Positions 12,401 to 24,113 of a stretch of DNA of 64,000 nucleotides are shown here, piece after piece. This stretch comes from Asterias amurensis (lineage: Eukaryota; Echinodermata; Asteroidea; Forcipulatida; Asteriidae), in the NCBI RefSeq assembly GCF_032118995.1, contig NC_092651.1, positions 22,800,349 to 22,864,348 of the forward strand, read 5' to 3'. Position 1 is the stretch's first letter, and each line of letters opens with the position of its first letter. Made by a program: the position numbers and the translations under genes. The notes under the pieces were generated by a model that was not told the DNA's origin, made no database searches, and saw nothing but the letters and a program-made list of their open reading frames with translations.

Positions 12401-15400
12401 ACAACCTCTTTCTCAAAAACACATCGCTCTCGCCAAATATATAGGCCTATATATATTTTAAAATGTGCGTCGCCGACGGATCGTTAAAATCACAAACATT
12501 TAACTACAAAAGAATTTCTTTTACACAACCGAATTTCAAATCAAGAACCTATAAAAATGGTTGTTGGTGAGAAAAAAAGCATTTTCAAGGGCAGATTTAA
12601 GGGATAAGATCGTCAAAAAAATAAAAATATATATATATTTTTTTTTCCTTTCTTTTTCCGGAATTGTAACACAATCGCAGGCGAACCCAAAATTGTTTGA
12701 ATTGTTTGAGCTTTACATTCCTTATTTTCCCTTAAACCTATTATAAAAAAAAAAATTAAAAAAAAACACACTAAGGTAGCTCATTTCTACCTGGAAAAAT
12801 AAGTGTCAGAAATGCATCAGAGAGCACCACAGAGCTTCTAAAATAGCCAGAGCTCCCAGGGCCCTTAAGCGGGCCCTGGACCCCGGCCGTAAGGGACTTC
12901 GCGCTGCGCGCTCGTGTTGTGTGCTTCGCACACAAAAATGATGGAATATTGACATTTCCAATCAACTGAATTTTTTTCCTGTTTTTTTGACATCACCCAT
13001 TCTCATGCCTGCTTTACCCTAGGTTTTTTTTTCTTCTTGCCCTTGGTGCAACTTCAAAATGTTTCCAAAGACTTTCAGATTTTGCAAAGATTGTTTGTAA
13101 AATGCACACTACACAGTAATACCTGTAGGGATTTTGACTTCCAAAATGGTACAACCAAGATTTGGGTGATGAAGTCAGGGTCTTAACACTGGTCTGATAT
13201 ATTCTTTACTCTTAGGTGGATGGGTAATGCAGCAATGAGTCTTAACACTGGTCTGATATATTCTTTACTCTTAGGTGGATGGGTAATGCAGCAATGAGTC
13301 TTAACACTGGTCTGATATATTCTTTACTCTTAGGTGGATGGGTAATGCAGCAATGGCAGTCATTAAAGGAGTAACAGAACCAGTAGATGTCATGGCAATA
13401 CAGGTAAGGAGTTGACATACATCAGGGCCTAATTTCATAAAACCTGTTAGCACAAAATTGCTTAACAAAATTCCACAAAAGTTTACATTGCTGCAACTGG
13501 CGCCCCACTTATCTTTTGCGTGGCAAAGAAATTGCCTTAACAGACAGTTCTGCTCAAAAGCATTATAAATACAATATGGCCAAGGTCTTCTTGATTAAAG
13601 AGGATTGAGAAAATTTTTGTTGAAAGGCTGTGGACACTATTGGTAATTACTCAAAATAATTATTAGCATAAACCTTACTTGGTAACAAGTAATAGGGAGA
13701 GGTTGATAGTTGAAAACATCGTGAGGAACATCTCTCTCTGAAGTGAAATAGTTTTCGAGAAAGAAGTAATTTTCCACGAATTTGATTTTGAGACCTCATA
13801 ATAATTTAGAAGTTGAGGTCTCGAAATCAAGCATCTGAAAGCACACAACTTCGTGTGACAAGGGTGTTTTTTTCTTTTATTATTATCTCGCATATTATTT
13901 GATGACCAATTGAGTTCAAAGTTTTACTTGTTTATTATTTTATGCATATGTTGAGATACAACAAGTGAGAAGACTGATCTTTGACAATTACCAATAGCGT
14001 CCAGTGTCTTTAAGCTGCGTCCAATTTTAAGATACTTTGGCTCTTACTGCGGCTAGTGGCTGCAGTGATAACATTGACGACTGTGACTTTCGATGTTGTA
14101 TGGTGGGAGCTGCTTTTGAACCTTTTCCCCATGAAACAATGTGGCAAATCGGTAGAGAGCACACTTTTGTGAGTTAACTAATTCAAATTTAAAGCCTCTT
14201 AAAGGCAGTGGACACTATTGGTAATTACTGAAAATAATTATAATCATAAAACCTTTCTTGACTAGAGTAATAGGGAGAGGTTGATAGTATAAAACATTGT
14301 GCGAAACAGCTCCCTCTGAAGTGACATAGTTTTCGAGAAAGAAGTAATTTTCCACAAATTTGATTCTGAGACCTCAAGTTTAGAATTGAGGTCTAGAAAT
14401 CAAGCATCTGAAAGCACACAACTTCCTGTGATGATGGTGCGACAAGGGTGTTTTTCTTTCATTAATATCTCTCAACTTCAACGACCGATTGAGCTCAAAT
14501 TTTCACAGGTTTGTTATTTTATCCATATGTTGAGATACATGAACTGTGAAGACCAGCTTTTGACAATTACCAATAGTGTCCAATGTCTTTAAGAGAGTTA
14601 GAAATGCAGATGGTGAACACTTACTGGCTGAGTTTTAAAAATTGAGGGTTGAACAAAGACAATTGACCAGAGCAGGACTTGAACCAACGACCTCCGCAAT
14701 AACATGTCGCCCGCTCTACCAACTGAGCTATCAAATCCTTAGGTTGGAGGTCTCCCTATTTGGTCAACATCTTTGTTCAGAGGTGCCAGTTAGAAGCCAT
14801 TTAAAGGAACATTACAGAATTGGTTTTTGTCAACAAAACCGTTGCTGGCAGTGTAAGCACTTTATGTAGTCCACCCTATACATTAACTTCTCGAAGGTTT
14901 GAGATCGATCGGCCATCTAGATCGCGAAAGAATAGTGAAAAACCAATTACAAATTTTGCATTGTATCGATGCCCAAACAAAAATGAATAAAACGCTCACT
15001 GAGCGATTAACTCCAAACGCTAAATTAGATTATTTATTTCTCATCAAGTGTGACATTTCAGACAGAAATATTTCAAGGGATGTGTTCTACTATCATCATT
15101 ATTAGACCATGTAAGTTTTATGTAAATCTGTGATCATCACGACTTTTGTTTCTTACCAATTCTGTAATGTTCCTTTAACTGGTAACTGCTGTTATAGCAA
15201 GGGATTACAATGATAGCCTGGGATTCTTTAATGCAAAGGGAAATTTTTTCCTTTTTTTTTTCTTTTTTTCTCTGTTTTTTGTTTCAACAGGGAGAGGATG
15301 GACGTAGTGTTTTCACAGTAAACAGTCTAGAATGGGGACCCCTTCATGAAGCCAGGGAAAACAACACAAAGTAAGTTCACAACACACTTTGTAACTTCTG

Positions 15401-18400
15401 AATCATAAATGGAGTCAAACTACAAACACTTAAAGTCAATTTGACAGTCTGAGACCATAGAGTACCAAGACTGGCTAAACTGGTCTTTAGAATACATCAG
15501 TCAGGGGTTCGAATCCAACCCAAGTATTCTGTAGATTTTTTTCCCTGCAGGATTCTGAAAGCACCCAGTATCCAGCAGTGTTGTAGTCGAACCCAATAGT
15601 CTGAGACCATAGAGTACCAAGACTGGCTAAACTAGTCTCTATAATGCAGCAGTCAGGGGTTTTAATCGAACCCAAGTATTCTGTAGATTTCTTTTCCTGC
15701 AGGATTCTGAAAGCACCCAGTATACAGCAGTGTTGTAGTCGAACCCAATAGTCTGAGACCATAAAGTACCAAGACTGGCTAAACTGGTCTCTAGAATACA
15801 GCAGTCAGGGGTTCGAATCCAACCCAAGTAGTCTGTTGATTTCTTTCCCTGCAGGATTCTGAAAGCACTCAGTATCCATCAGTGTTGTAGTCAAACCCAC
15901 TAGGCTGAGACCATAAAGTACCAAGACTGGCAAAACTGGTCTCTAGAACTACAACACTGTTAAACAGTGCTTATCAACATATTATAATTCTACAAATGCT
16001 GTCTTCCAGATACTGGTACTTTGGCCCCTTGAAATGGAGACTGACATATGTATTCAACAGCCTGAAAAGTGTAAGTTCATATATTTATTATTCTAACTAT
16101 TTTTTTATGTTAAGTCACTAGTTATAGTGCCATTCTGCTTCTGCTTGTATCTGTACTCAACGTCCTGTTTTGGTTCTGCGAGGAAAGCTTTTTTTTAGAA
16201 AGAATATCTGCTCAAACATTAAACCAGACTTAAACCCCCAACAAAAAAGTTTAGTAGCAATCCAGTGATGTTCTGTGCCATTGATTCTTATCAAACTAAT
16301 AAAAGTGACTTTGTAGCCATTCCCAGATCAGCCTAAACCTCAAATGATGAAGCGAATGTCTAGTTAAAAGCGCCCAACAATTTTTTTTTTTTCGCCATTC
16401 GCATTTTTACAGATTGCATCTAGAAATAATTTTATCACGAGTGATAACCATTTTAGTTCAAATAGCAACTCTAGTAACCAAGATGATACACAAAAAGGCA
16501 CAACATTCTGAGCACAAAGGCCATTTGTTGAAAAAAAACTATAGATTTGTCTATGCTCACCCTCAGTACGCAAGCTTACTATTGTTGGCAAGAGAAAGAT
16601 CAGTTCTTTCTAATGATGTTATGAAATAGGGTTGTTATAATGCAATCCCTTACAGTTTGAATGGAAGGATTTGAAATGCCAAACAATTACGGAGCACCAT
16701 ATGGTTGCAAACAAAAAAGAGCGTTTGGGTGTACAGATCACACTGAGAAAACAAAGGCCAAGAACTTAAAACATTTATTTGGTTGATCTGAATGATTTTA
16801 GTATGATATGAAATGAGATACAAGGTAAGATATTTTGTATTACTTAATATGCTCGAAAATAAAATTGTCAAAGTGATAATAAGAGGAACATTTCAACACC
16901 AGCTTTCTTCTGTGCAAGAATTTGTGCTTCTTGCTTGAATGTGGGTGGGCACCAGTGGTTGTTTATCTCAAAACCGAGAGAGGGTTAACAAACTTTACTT
17001 CCCATCTTACCAGGTTTGGCCACCAGTACTCTCTGCAAACATTAAACACAGACCTCCCATTGATGAAATTGAACCTGTTATTGAAGTAGCTACATCAATT
17101 GGTATTGACTGGTGGGCATGGATACAGAGGCTGATGATATGGAGGACTGCCCCACCCACACAAGAAAAAAAAGGTATGTGAAACTTATCAATAAACCTTT
17201 GTTTGGTTTGAAAAATTAATTGTCAAAACTGGGCATTGATATAGTGGTGTGTCGTGGTTGTGGATTAGAGCACCAGACTCTGGAGTTTCTGTTTAGCAGA
17301 GTGTGGGTTCAAGTCCCGGACGTGACACTCGGTCCTTAAAGGTCCTGTCACATTGTTGTGAAAAGAGCTAATGTGTGCCCGACGTTCTTGGAAATTTGGG
17401 TGTACATTCGTTGTTATTAGTTCGAGACACGATGTCATTCGTTCGTGACACACTTTTGGCATAAGTTGCTTTCGTAACAGTTTGCCTACAATTACATTTG
17501 AAGATCCACCAACATGTGCTTTTTCTCTATTAAGTGTTCATGTCAGACTGTTGCGAAAAGAGCTAATGGGTGCCCGACGTTCTTGGAAATTTGTGTGTAC
17601 ATTCGTTGTTATTAGTTCGAGAAACGATGTTATTCGTAAGCAGTTAGCCTACAATATTCTTGGAGATCCACTCACTTTTGACTTTTCCCTATTTAATGAT
17701 CATGTTTATGTCGATTTAAAGCCCTTGGACACTTTCGGAACAGAAAGAAAAATTAAAAGTTCACAGATTTACAAATAACTTACAGGGTTTACAGAAGGTA
17801 ATGGTGAAAGACTTTTCTTGAAATATTATTCCATGAAATGCTTTACTTTTTGAGAAAACTTAAAAAATTATTAATTCTCGATATTGAGATTTACGGATTT
17901 ATTTTAAACACATGTCATGACACGGCGAAACGTGCGGAAACAAGGGTGGGTTTTTCCGTTATTTTTTCCCGACTGATTGAACCAAAATTTTCACAGATTT
18001 GTTATTTTATATATAAGTTGTGATACATGAAGTGTGGGCCTTTGACAATACTGTTTACTGAAAGTGTCCAATGGCTTTAAGGAGCCTACATTACATTCTT
18101 CATGGTAAGTTTGTCTCTAGGATTCATTTTAATTTGTCTACAATCATATCCCTGCTCAAAGAGAAATATTTCTCTGAAGGAATGGTACTTCAGAACAATT
18201 TAGATCAGTTGAAACTTTTTCACTGGTTGTTTAACTTTTTAAATTTTTGCCAGTTTTATGTATCTAGATTCCTTAAATTATTTTACTGTGTATTACTTTG
18301 ATTTGTATAAATTTTGTCTGGTCCAGACTTTTATTGTTGCTCTTTTCCAGCGCCTTGAGGCGGATTCTTTCTGCTATTGTTTTTGCGCTTTATAATAATC

Positions 18401-19265
18401 TCAATATTATTATTATTAATATTGACTATTAACTGTTTTCCAAATGATTACCAATCATTTATTTTTCTTTCAGAGTTGGAAAATGAAGAGCCAGAGATTC
18501 AGGGGGATAAAGAGGAAGAGATTGAATGGACAGAGGAGGACTTTGTTACCGTGGAGCTAGTGGTTTCTACCGGCAACACTGATGAAATCAAGAAGGTCAG
18601 GAACACCAAACAAGTTTCTCATGTACTCCAACATTTAAGGGAACAGCTAACTAAAAACTTGGGATGGAAACCAAATTTACTCTCCCATAAATATATGACC
18701 TCTTATTGTTGATGACGTGCTAATTTAATTTTATATTTTTGATGTTTACCTGAGTTTGTTATTTCCCTTGAGATTAATTAGCTTATTCTGCGTGTCAATA
18801 TTATCTACATATATATAGATTTTGGTTTGGTCATGTGTTGGTAGTCCCAACTTAAAGGCGGTTTCGGTTTGAAACTTCTTGGACCACTACAGTTTTTATT
18901 TGTCTTTGTAAATCTTGTTTTTTAATATTGGTGTTTCATATTTGATTCTTTTCTTGTACTATGGGGTGTCGTCGCCGAGCGAATAAGAGCACCGAATTCA
19001 AGCTCCACTAACTCTGTTTGAATCCCGGTCATGACACTTGTGTCCCTTAGCAAGACACGCAACTATGTATTATTGCTTCTCTCCACCCAGGGATAAATGG
19101 GTACCTGTGAGGGCAGAGATGATTCTTGTGCTTGATTTAGCCCAGTAGCGCATTCGTTGCATGAGGCTGTATACTCCCTTGGGAGCTGAGATGGTTTAAG
19201 GAATGATAATTTGAAGCACTTTGAGACATCCTTCAGGTGTGAAAAGGCGCTATATAAGAACTTAA

Positions 19266-19315
<50 letters not shown>

Positions 19316-20654
19316 TATTATATTTATTATATTATTTATTATATTATTATATTTATATTATTATTGTGGTTTTTTTTTTAACTCTTTGAAATATATATTT
19401 TTGTAGAATCTCTTTGTAATTTGACTGGAATCAGCCTTTGGCTGCGATATGTAGTTTTAATGAGAACCATTTCAAATCCAAACTACGTGAACTAACTATT
19501 ACGCATTGCTATACCTACAGTCTCCCAGAGCTCTAACATTGACGACTGGCCCAACTGAAGTAACAAGAACAGAGTTTATCCAAGAAGGGTAAGGAATATT
19601 AATGACAGCATGACATTGTTGTGCATAGCTATTTGTTGTGGTTAAGCACTTGTGAATTAGGCTTAGTTCATTTGAGTCTATTAAGAACATGTCACATTTT
19701 AAACAATTCTTCCTCTTTTATGAATTCTACTTCTTTAGGTGGAGGAGGTTAAGTCCTAGTGAGGATCAAGACAGCAAAGTTGGCATTTATAAAACCCAAA
19801 CGTCAACAGTTGGGGAAATCAAAATCACACCAGTCTTGAAAGAGGTATGCTAAGACAGGTCACACACTAGCCCCCCCCCCCAGCCTTTCGCAATCTTATC
19901 TAGCATCCAGCACTCTTGAGCTACCATCAGTACTCAATACTTAGTCTGTACATGTATTTTTCTGTAATACCAGCTTTAATACCAGCTTCATGGTATTGGG
20001 GCTCATGCTTAAACAAATCTGATCTGTTCCAAAATTGTTGACTAAATGCTTTTTTAGTCCGTTTCAAATAAACTTGTTAGGATGAGATTGCTGCCTGCTC
20101 GCAGTAATCGCCATCTTAACTCTTTTGTCCTCGATTAATATTACGTTTTTAAAGCAGGAGTAGGAGACGAGTGCTGGTTCACAAACTTTGCATATATTTT
20201 TAATAATAATTATCATAATTTGTTTCTCTTGTTTTGTACACATATACATCCTGTACATGGCTAGACTGAGTGTGTGGTTGACATGGATTTTATTCTTAAA
20301 TCCTTGTGCACTGTTTCTTGTGCGATATTTGTTTCTTTTGCAACTTTTTAACTCTTTGATATTTGTTGTGCTTTAAAAAAAAAATTGTAATGTTTTTTGT
20401 TTTTGTTTTTTGGGGGGGAGAGTGGGCCTAATAAGGTTTCTTATGTCTTATCTTATTCAGATAAATATAAATAATTAAGACTACAATTCTGTTTCCTTTT
20501 AACTTGACCTCAGGGTGAAGAAGCTTGGTATAGTGTTGATAATGAGAGGCTAGAAGCTCAGCCAATCACAGTCCAGCTACTACCCAGGAAACTTCAGTTC
20601 TTCACTGATAGACAAGATAGAGACAACATGATTGGTGAATCAAAAAGCACATGA
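6453..20654 (+). CDS. AGK: Acylglycerol kinase, mitochondrial (13 coding exons)
   Basis: Exons: 6453-6565, 9432-9471, 9979-10061, 10567-10642, 10856-11079, 13334-13403, 15291-15370, 16010-16070, 17014-17173, 18474-18595, 19521-19588, 19739-19844, 20514-20654. Phases agree throughout and give about 447 residues (human AGK 422). AGK phosphorylates mono- and diacylglycerol to lysophosphatidic and phosphatidic acid at the mitochondrial inner membrane and, in vertebrates, is also a TIM22 subunit. Recognition rests on the N-terminal THWKKSTFAAVFATWG membrane segment, NPAARKGKA (73-81), the lipid-kinase motif GGDGT (128-132), PLGTTNSLA (159-167), KYWYFGPLK near 229, and the C-terminal LLPRKLQFF block. 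Exons 10 ends at a weak GTCAGG donor. The exon 6 acceptor is triplicated (see separate entry). Introns carry many foldback and SINE copies. AATAAA is at 20928 and again at 21949. Confidence 0.95.
7231..7593. repeat. Family B foldback element
   Basis: Ends TTAAAGGAACACGTTGCC and GGCAACATGTTCCTTTAA. The two halves are inverted copies meeting near 7425, with paired blocks AATTGCGTGGTTTTTCTTC and CCACGCAATTTCGAGGCA. No coding capacity is seen; the short open frames simply mirror each other. Confidence 0.85.
7619..8256. repeat. Family C foldback element
   Basis: Inverted ends: TTGCGATAACGTAACCCTCC on the left and GGTTATGTTATCGCAA on the right. The inner blocks GTCCAACACGTACAATTTTG and CAAAATTGTACGTGTTGGAC, and GTCACCAGATTTGCCCC with its reverse complement, give arms of about 150 bp. 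The middle (7790-8090) is not paired. Short flanking CTAG/ACAACATT similarities suggest a target duplication. Confidence 0.75.
8455..8700. repeat. Dispersed repeat, family I, copy 1
   Basis: Shares GCGCACTTGGTTCTTCACGC, GGTGTCGTATGTCGTATGGA and CGAAAAACACAATTGAATAC with 40203-40425 in the same order and orientation. No terminal repeats were seen. Confidence 0.65.
8926..9270. repeat. Half copy of family C
   Basis: Begins TAGTTGCGATAACGTAACCC and repeats the left arm of the element at 7619 (GGTCCAACACGTACAATTTC, GCTAGTCACCAGATTTTAAT). The right arm is absent. Confidence 0.65.
9765..9850 (+). repeat. tRNA-like SINE remnant
   Basis: TTGGCCGAGTGGTCAAGC resembles a class II tRNA A box, and GGATTCAAGTC about 60 bp later resembles a B box. 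It sits in AGK intron 2, is degraded, and no acceptor stem was found. Confidence 0.4.
11197..11337. repeat. Short foldback element
   Basis: TTTATGCATGACGTCATAAT and ACCCAAAACGAGGCTATGGGC are mirrored by GCCCATCGCCTCGTTTTGG and TGACGTACCTCATGCATAAA. It is about 140 bp long, in AGK intron 5. Confidence 0.7.
11523..11692. repeat. Foldback element with AAGGCCTGGTCCCA ends
   Basis: AAGGCCTGGTCCCACTGCAG at the left is mirrored by GCAATGGGACCAGGCCTT at the right. The second pair is GAGAACGATAACAACCACGA and GCGTCGTTATCGTTCT. About 170 bp, MITE-like, in AGK intron 5. Confidence 0.8.
13180..13355 (+). repeat. Three tandem 59-bp copies spanning the AGK exon 6 acceptor
   Basis: The unit contains the polypyrimidine tract TTCTTTACTCTTAG and the first exon bases GTGGATGGGTAATGCAGCAA. 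Exact-looking acceptors end at 13215, 13274 and 13333, 59 bp apart. Only the third continues into the AGK frame. Use of either upstream acceptor would add 59 or 118 bases and reach an in-frame stop shortly after. Confidence 0.9.
13421..13520. repeat. Family E fragment
   Basis: GGGCCTAATTTCATAAAACC then GCACAAAATTGCTTAACAAA resembles one end of the family E element seen complete at 25600-25842. Only one end is recognisable. Confidence 0.5.
13623..14013. repeat. Family A foldback element (AGK intron 6)
   Basis: Ends AAAGGCTGTGGACACTATTG and CAATAGCGTCCAGTGTCTTT. Arms fold around GAGACCTCATAATAATTTAG ... GAGGTCTCGAAATC near 13810. Confidence 0.85.
14199..14592. repeat. Second family A foldback element in AGK intron 6
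   Basis: Ends TTAAAGGCAGTGGACACTAT and AATAGTGTCCAATGTCTTTA. It is in the same orientation as the copy 190 bp upstream. Confidence 0.85.
14640..14775 (-). repeat. tRNA-derived SINE (reverse strand)
   Basis: On the reverse strand it reads TAGCTCAGTTGGTAGAGC (A box with a paired D stem) and GGTTCAAGTCCTGCTC (B box). The anticodon stem does not pair, so it is a tRNA-like SINE head and not a working tRNA gene. Confidence 0.55.
15447..15955. repeat. Tandem repeat, about 151-bp unit, 3.4 copies
   Basis: Units start TCTGAGACCATAGAGTACCA at about 15448, 15600, 15750 and 15902. Each contains CAGTCAGGGGTTCGAATCCA, a tRNA B-box-like string, so the unit may derive from a SINE. It lies in AGK intron 7. 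Confidence 0.85.
17235..17330 (+). repeat. tRNA-derived SINE head
   Basis: GTGTCGTGGTTGTGGATTAG and GGGTTCAAGTCCCGGACGTG resemble A and B boxes of the SINE found longer at 18962. The body is missing. It lies in AGK intron 9. Confidence 0.55.
17719..18083. repeat. Family D foldback element, copy 1
   Basis: Left AAGCCCTTGGACACTTTCGG, right GAAAGTGTCCAATGGCTTTA. It shares TTTACAAATAACTTACAGGG and ATGACACGGCGAAACGTGCG with 40586-40963. Only the ends pair strongly. Confidence 0.75.
18962..19310 (+). repeat. tRNA-derived SINE with TTA microsatellite tail
   Basis: The head has GGTGTCGTCGCCGAGCGAAT (A-box region) and GTTTGAATCCCGGTCATGAC (B box). The body runs through CACCCAGGGATAAATGGGTA, and the tail is AAGGCGCTATATAAGAAC followed by (TTA)n to about 19372. 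It is about 310 bp and essentially full length, in AGK intron 10. The GCGCTATATAA tail suggests mobilisation by an L2/CR1-like LINE. Confidence 0.75.
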
Positions 20655-21058
20655 CCAACAGCTTATAGATTGATCATGAATTGGACAAAGAAGAGAGGCA
20701 GTATTCCATTCACAGATTCCACTTCTTAAGATGCAACAATTCATTGAAGATTCTGTTGACCTGGAATTGCACAGAGCCTCTGTTGCCCCATGTCTTGGCC
20801 TTGGTGCCCCTTTGGAAGTTTCCAACGGAGCAACCTTGAAAATGGCCTGGTTTGCAGAAAAGGTTTTGTACTTTGTATAAATCACTGTAAATCACTGTCA
20901 TGTGGGCTGGTGTATTGAAACTCTCACAATAAAACAAAACGACGTTAACAAGTGGTACTATGATCGAAATATTATTTTTATATTTCTTATGTTTCTCAGC
21001 ATTCTGAGGCAAAGACAAAGTACCGGTTATTGTTTCTATTGACTGAAAACATTGAACA

Positions 21059-21342
21059 TTGTTATACCTCTGTACAAATTGTGAAGTTTGATTGGTCGAG
21101 AACCAATCATGTGACGCGCAACAAAATGCACGTTACATGGCTCGACGGGCCAGGTAACATGAAAAGTGATGTACACCGGTGTACATCACCTTGATCGTTC
21201 CCAGCGTTGGTTGATTTCCAGCGCTGTGTACGAAACAACCGCGGGTTGGATGGAATTGTTTCTTGCTCGTCTGCTTATTAAAAAATGAATAGTTCGTTGT
21301 AAATGTTTGAAGATGACAGAACTTTGAGAAGAGGTATAACAA
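21059..21342. repeat. Element with GTTATACCTCT inverted ends and a 24-bp perfect palindrome
   Basis: GTTATACCTCT at 21061 is mirrored by AGAGGTATAAC at 21330. At 21166-21189 lies an exact 24-bp palindrome centred on ACACCGGTGT. It lies just past the first AGK polyadenylation hexamer. Confidence 0.55.
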
Positions 21343-24113
21343 TTATACAAAGGTATAACAAAACAATTGTTGCACGCTGTGACACAACCAAGGGTGTCTC
21401 AAAACGCTGCCAACATTAATACCTTTGGTCATCGGGCCTTAATTCATTCCTTGCACCCTATCAGCTCCCTTAGGAGTAGACTAAACAGCCTGTGCAACAT
21501 TAATTATGCACTACTCGGTTAAATCAATCACAAGAACCACTAAAACATCCGACAAAGATTTCAGTTTGTATAAAATGTTTATTTTCAGTTACTCATCTTA
21601 ACAATGATATCTTGTAAAAGTCTCTTGGCAAGTAACACAAATCTTTAAAATGACAGGATTCAATGTTGCTTTCTACTTTTACTTTTAAATGTAGCACCCA
21701 TGATTAAGTCAAGCCACTCCATCCGGCTTTAGCTATGACTGTTGGCTACAACAGTAATGTTGAAGAATAGGACTTATTGTTATTGGCATTGTAGCCATAG
21801 CCACTCGCAAAGCCATTCATCCAGGCACAGTCTCATTGTGGACATTAAAGAGTCCAGTTTGAAATAACTATCTATTTCAGAGCCTGTTTTTTTTTTTGTG
21901 TTTCTGAACCTAAACTGCCCAGCTTGTTGATGTTTTTTGAAACTCTGTAATAAAACAAATATTTCTTACCAACCATGTATGTTGCTGATTTGTGTTGCTT
22001 TTGTTCATCCCCTAAAACCAATAATCATGAATACCTCATAGACAGTTTCGCTATTCCTATTAGTGGAGAGTGCGTCACGCGGGGGTATAAACCTTTGGCT
22101 TCAGCGTGTCGGACGCGCAAGATTATCATGCGGAACGCAATTCATAGCTAGAGAAACAGCGCATATAATCTAAGCGCGTGCGCGTACACACAACCCACGC
22201 GCATCAAACAGATTCTTCACAAAGTTTTTTGAAAAAATATTTCAAGCCTCGAATTTTCAATTGTTAGTGTGTCTAAATTTGTGTTTTTGTAAGGTTTTTA
22301 ACAAAAGGGCATTTATGAATGGGAATAACAGAGTAGAGACTCGTTCTTGAACGTCCATTTAAAACGAGAGACTTGTTCTTTAACATCTGTTTAAAAACTT
22401 ACAGAGTCGTTGCCGTGCGATAAAGGCACTGCCAGCTTTAAATGTCTGTTGAAGAACTCGTTGCTACCCTTTTATTCCCTTAGTATTACTTGAGTGATAA
22501 TGCCTTCTTGTGATAACATGTATATTATGGCTCATGCAGGTTTGGTCTGTAGGATTAATAACACTTTTTGAGTACACGAAAATGGCGCTTTCAGATCACA
22601 ATAAAATAGACCATACATGTGTCCTACATATATTTCTATCCTGTCAATCTCAAGTGGCAGCTGCAAATGTGGATTAACAAAAGTTAATATTAGTACTCGT
22701 GCGGGAAAGTTTTAATCTAATGAAATGAAAAATATCACATATCTCAGTGAAACAAAGGTTTACAAATTGTTTTCCAAAGTAAAATATTCTTCGTACAAAT
22801 TTAATTTATTTAGTTTAATTTGTTGAGGAATAAATACTCTTTTTAATCCTCGTTTTTTTTAATGAAACTAATAAAACAATTCTGGTCCAGTTTTTCAAAA
22901 ATGAATAAAATTGAGTTAAACAGCTAATTATTTCATGTGTCACACAGTAATGAAGGTTGCGATTGGTTCCTTTATCAGACCAGCTACCCATGAGCTGGAT
23001 GCAGTCTTCTTTGTCTTCTTTGTACTGTAATGAAGAAAGCTCTGTCGTTTGTTCTTTCATAAAAGTAAAAACCACACTGCCAAAAATGTTGACCAATGGA
23101 ATAGTTCAGATTTCATGATCTGTGTCTATACACAGTATTTCCTATTTGCTTTTTCTAAAAACCTCTTCAGGTTTTGTTTAAAATATGCACCATTTTTTGT
23201 TTTAATGTATAAAAAAGGACATTACACTTCAGGTACATTCTAGACACCTTAGGTACGTGTGCATCACACTAAATAGAGAGAAAAGTTTCACGCTCATGAA
23301 CTAAATGCAAAGTTGTGAACACAAAATTTGTTTGGTAATTAAAATAATATTTGAAGGTCATGGAGTTATTTTTAAGTCATACATTATTATGTTCTGGCGT
23401 TGTTGACTTCATGAGCAGCAGCTCTCTAATGCTTGCCTTATTTTATATAAAAAAAGTCAGGTTGTTTTTTTCATAATGGAGTTTCGACAGTTTGCTTTTT
23501 TAAGAGTGTTTTCATTCTGGGTGAGCCATGCTCAAACATTCTACAGCGAACCTACTAAATATTGAAAAGAAAATCAAACTTTAGCTGTATGAAAACAAAT
23601 TTGATTCGTTTTCAAGTAGCTTGAAGAGTTTTAAACGAGTTGTTGGGTATATTTTTAAATACCTATATTTCTATGGTATGCTTATCTAGTGTGGTGAACC
23701 CATATGACGTTAATAAACTAGAGCTGTGTGTAAAGAGAGTTGCGACATGAACGATCACGATTTCTCCGGTCACGTAGTTGCTGTACGCCTTTTTTGGTCC
23801 AAATGCTGCACAACCCAATAGGCAGACTAGGCGACACCTTTGTGTTTGCCCATACATTTTTGGACACAAAATGGACGCCTTATTGCAAGTTGCCGTAACT
23901 CTCTCATTAAACAGCTGTTATCAACAGCGCCCTCACTACAGACAAAAGAAGGTACAGAGCCATCATTAATGTTAGAAGAGTTTACAAAATTTAAATTATT
24001 TGACCTTGGGTTTTGCAGCAGATTTCAGTGGGTCGTTTAGCTGAAACTAAAAAAAAATGAATCACCTAAATGCACCTTTTTTCTGAAGGCTTGTGGCTTC
24101 AGTTTGTTTATAA
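21343..24113. other. Intergenic stretch between AGK and CCDC134 3' ends
   Basis: AATAAA at 21949 could serve a long AGK 3' end. TTTATT at 22805 (AATAAA on the reverse strand) could serve CCDC134. No exon, tRNA or clear repeat was found, apart from AT-rich low-complexity stretches. Confidence 0.45.

Noticed and set aside
14640-14775. tRNA gene on the reverse strand
   Set aside because: A and B boxes are present, but the anticodon stem and acceptor stem do not pair; a SINE head fits better.
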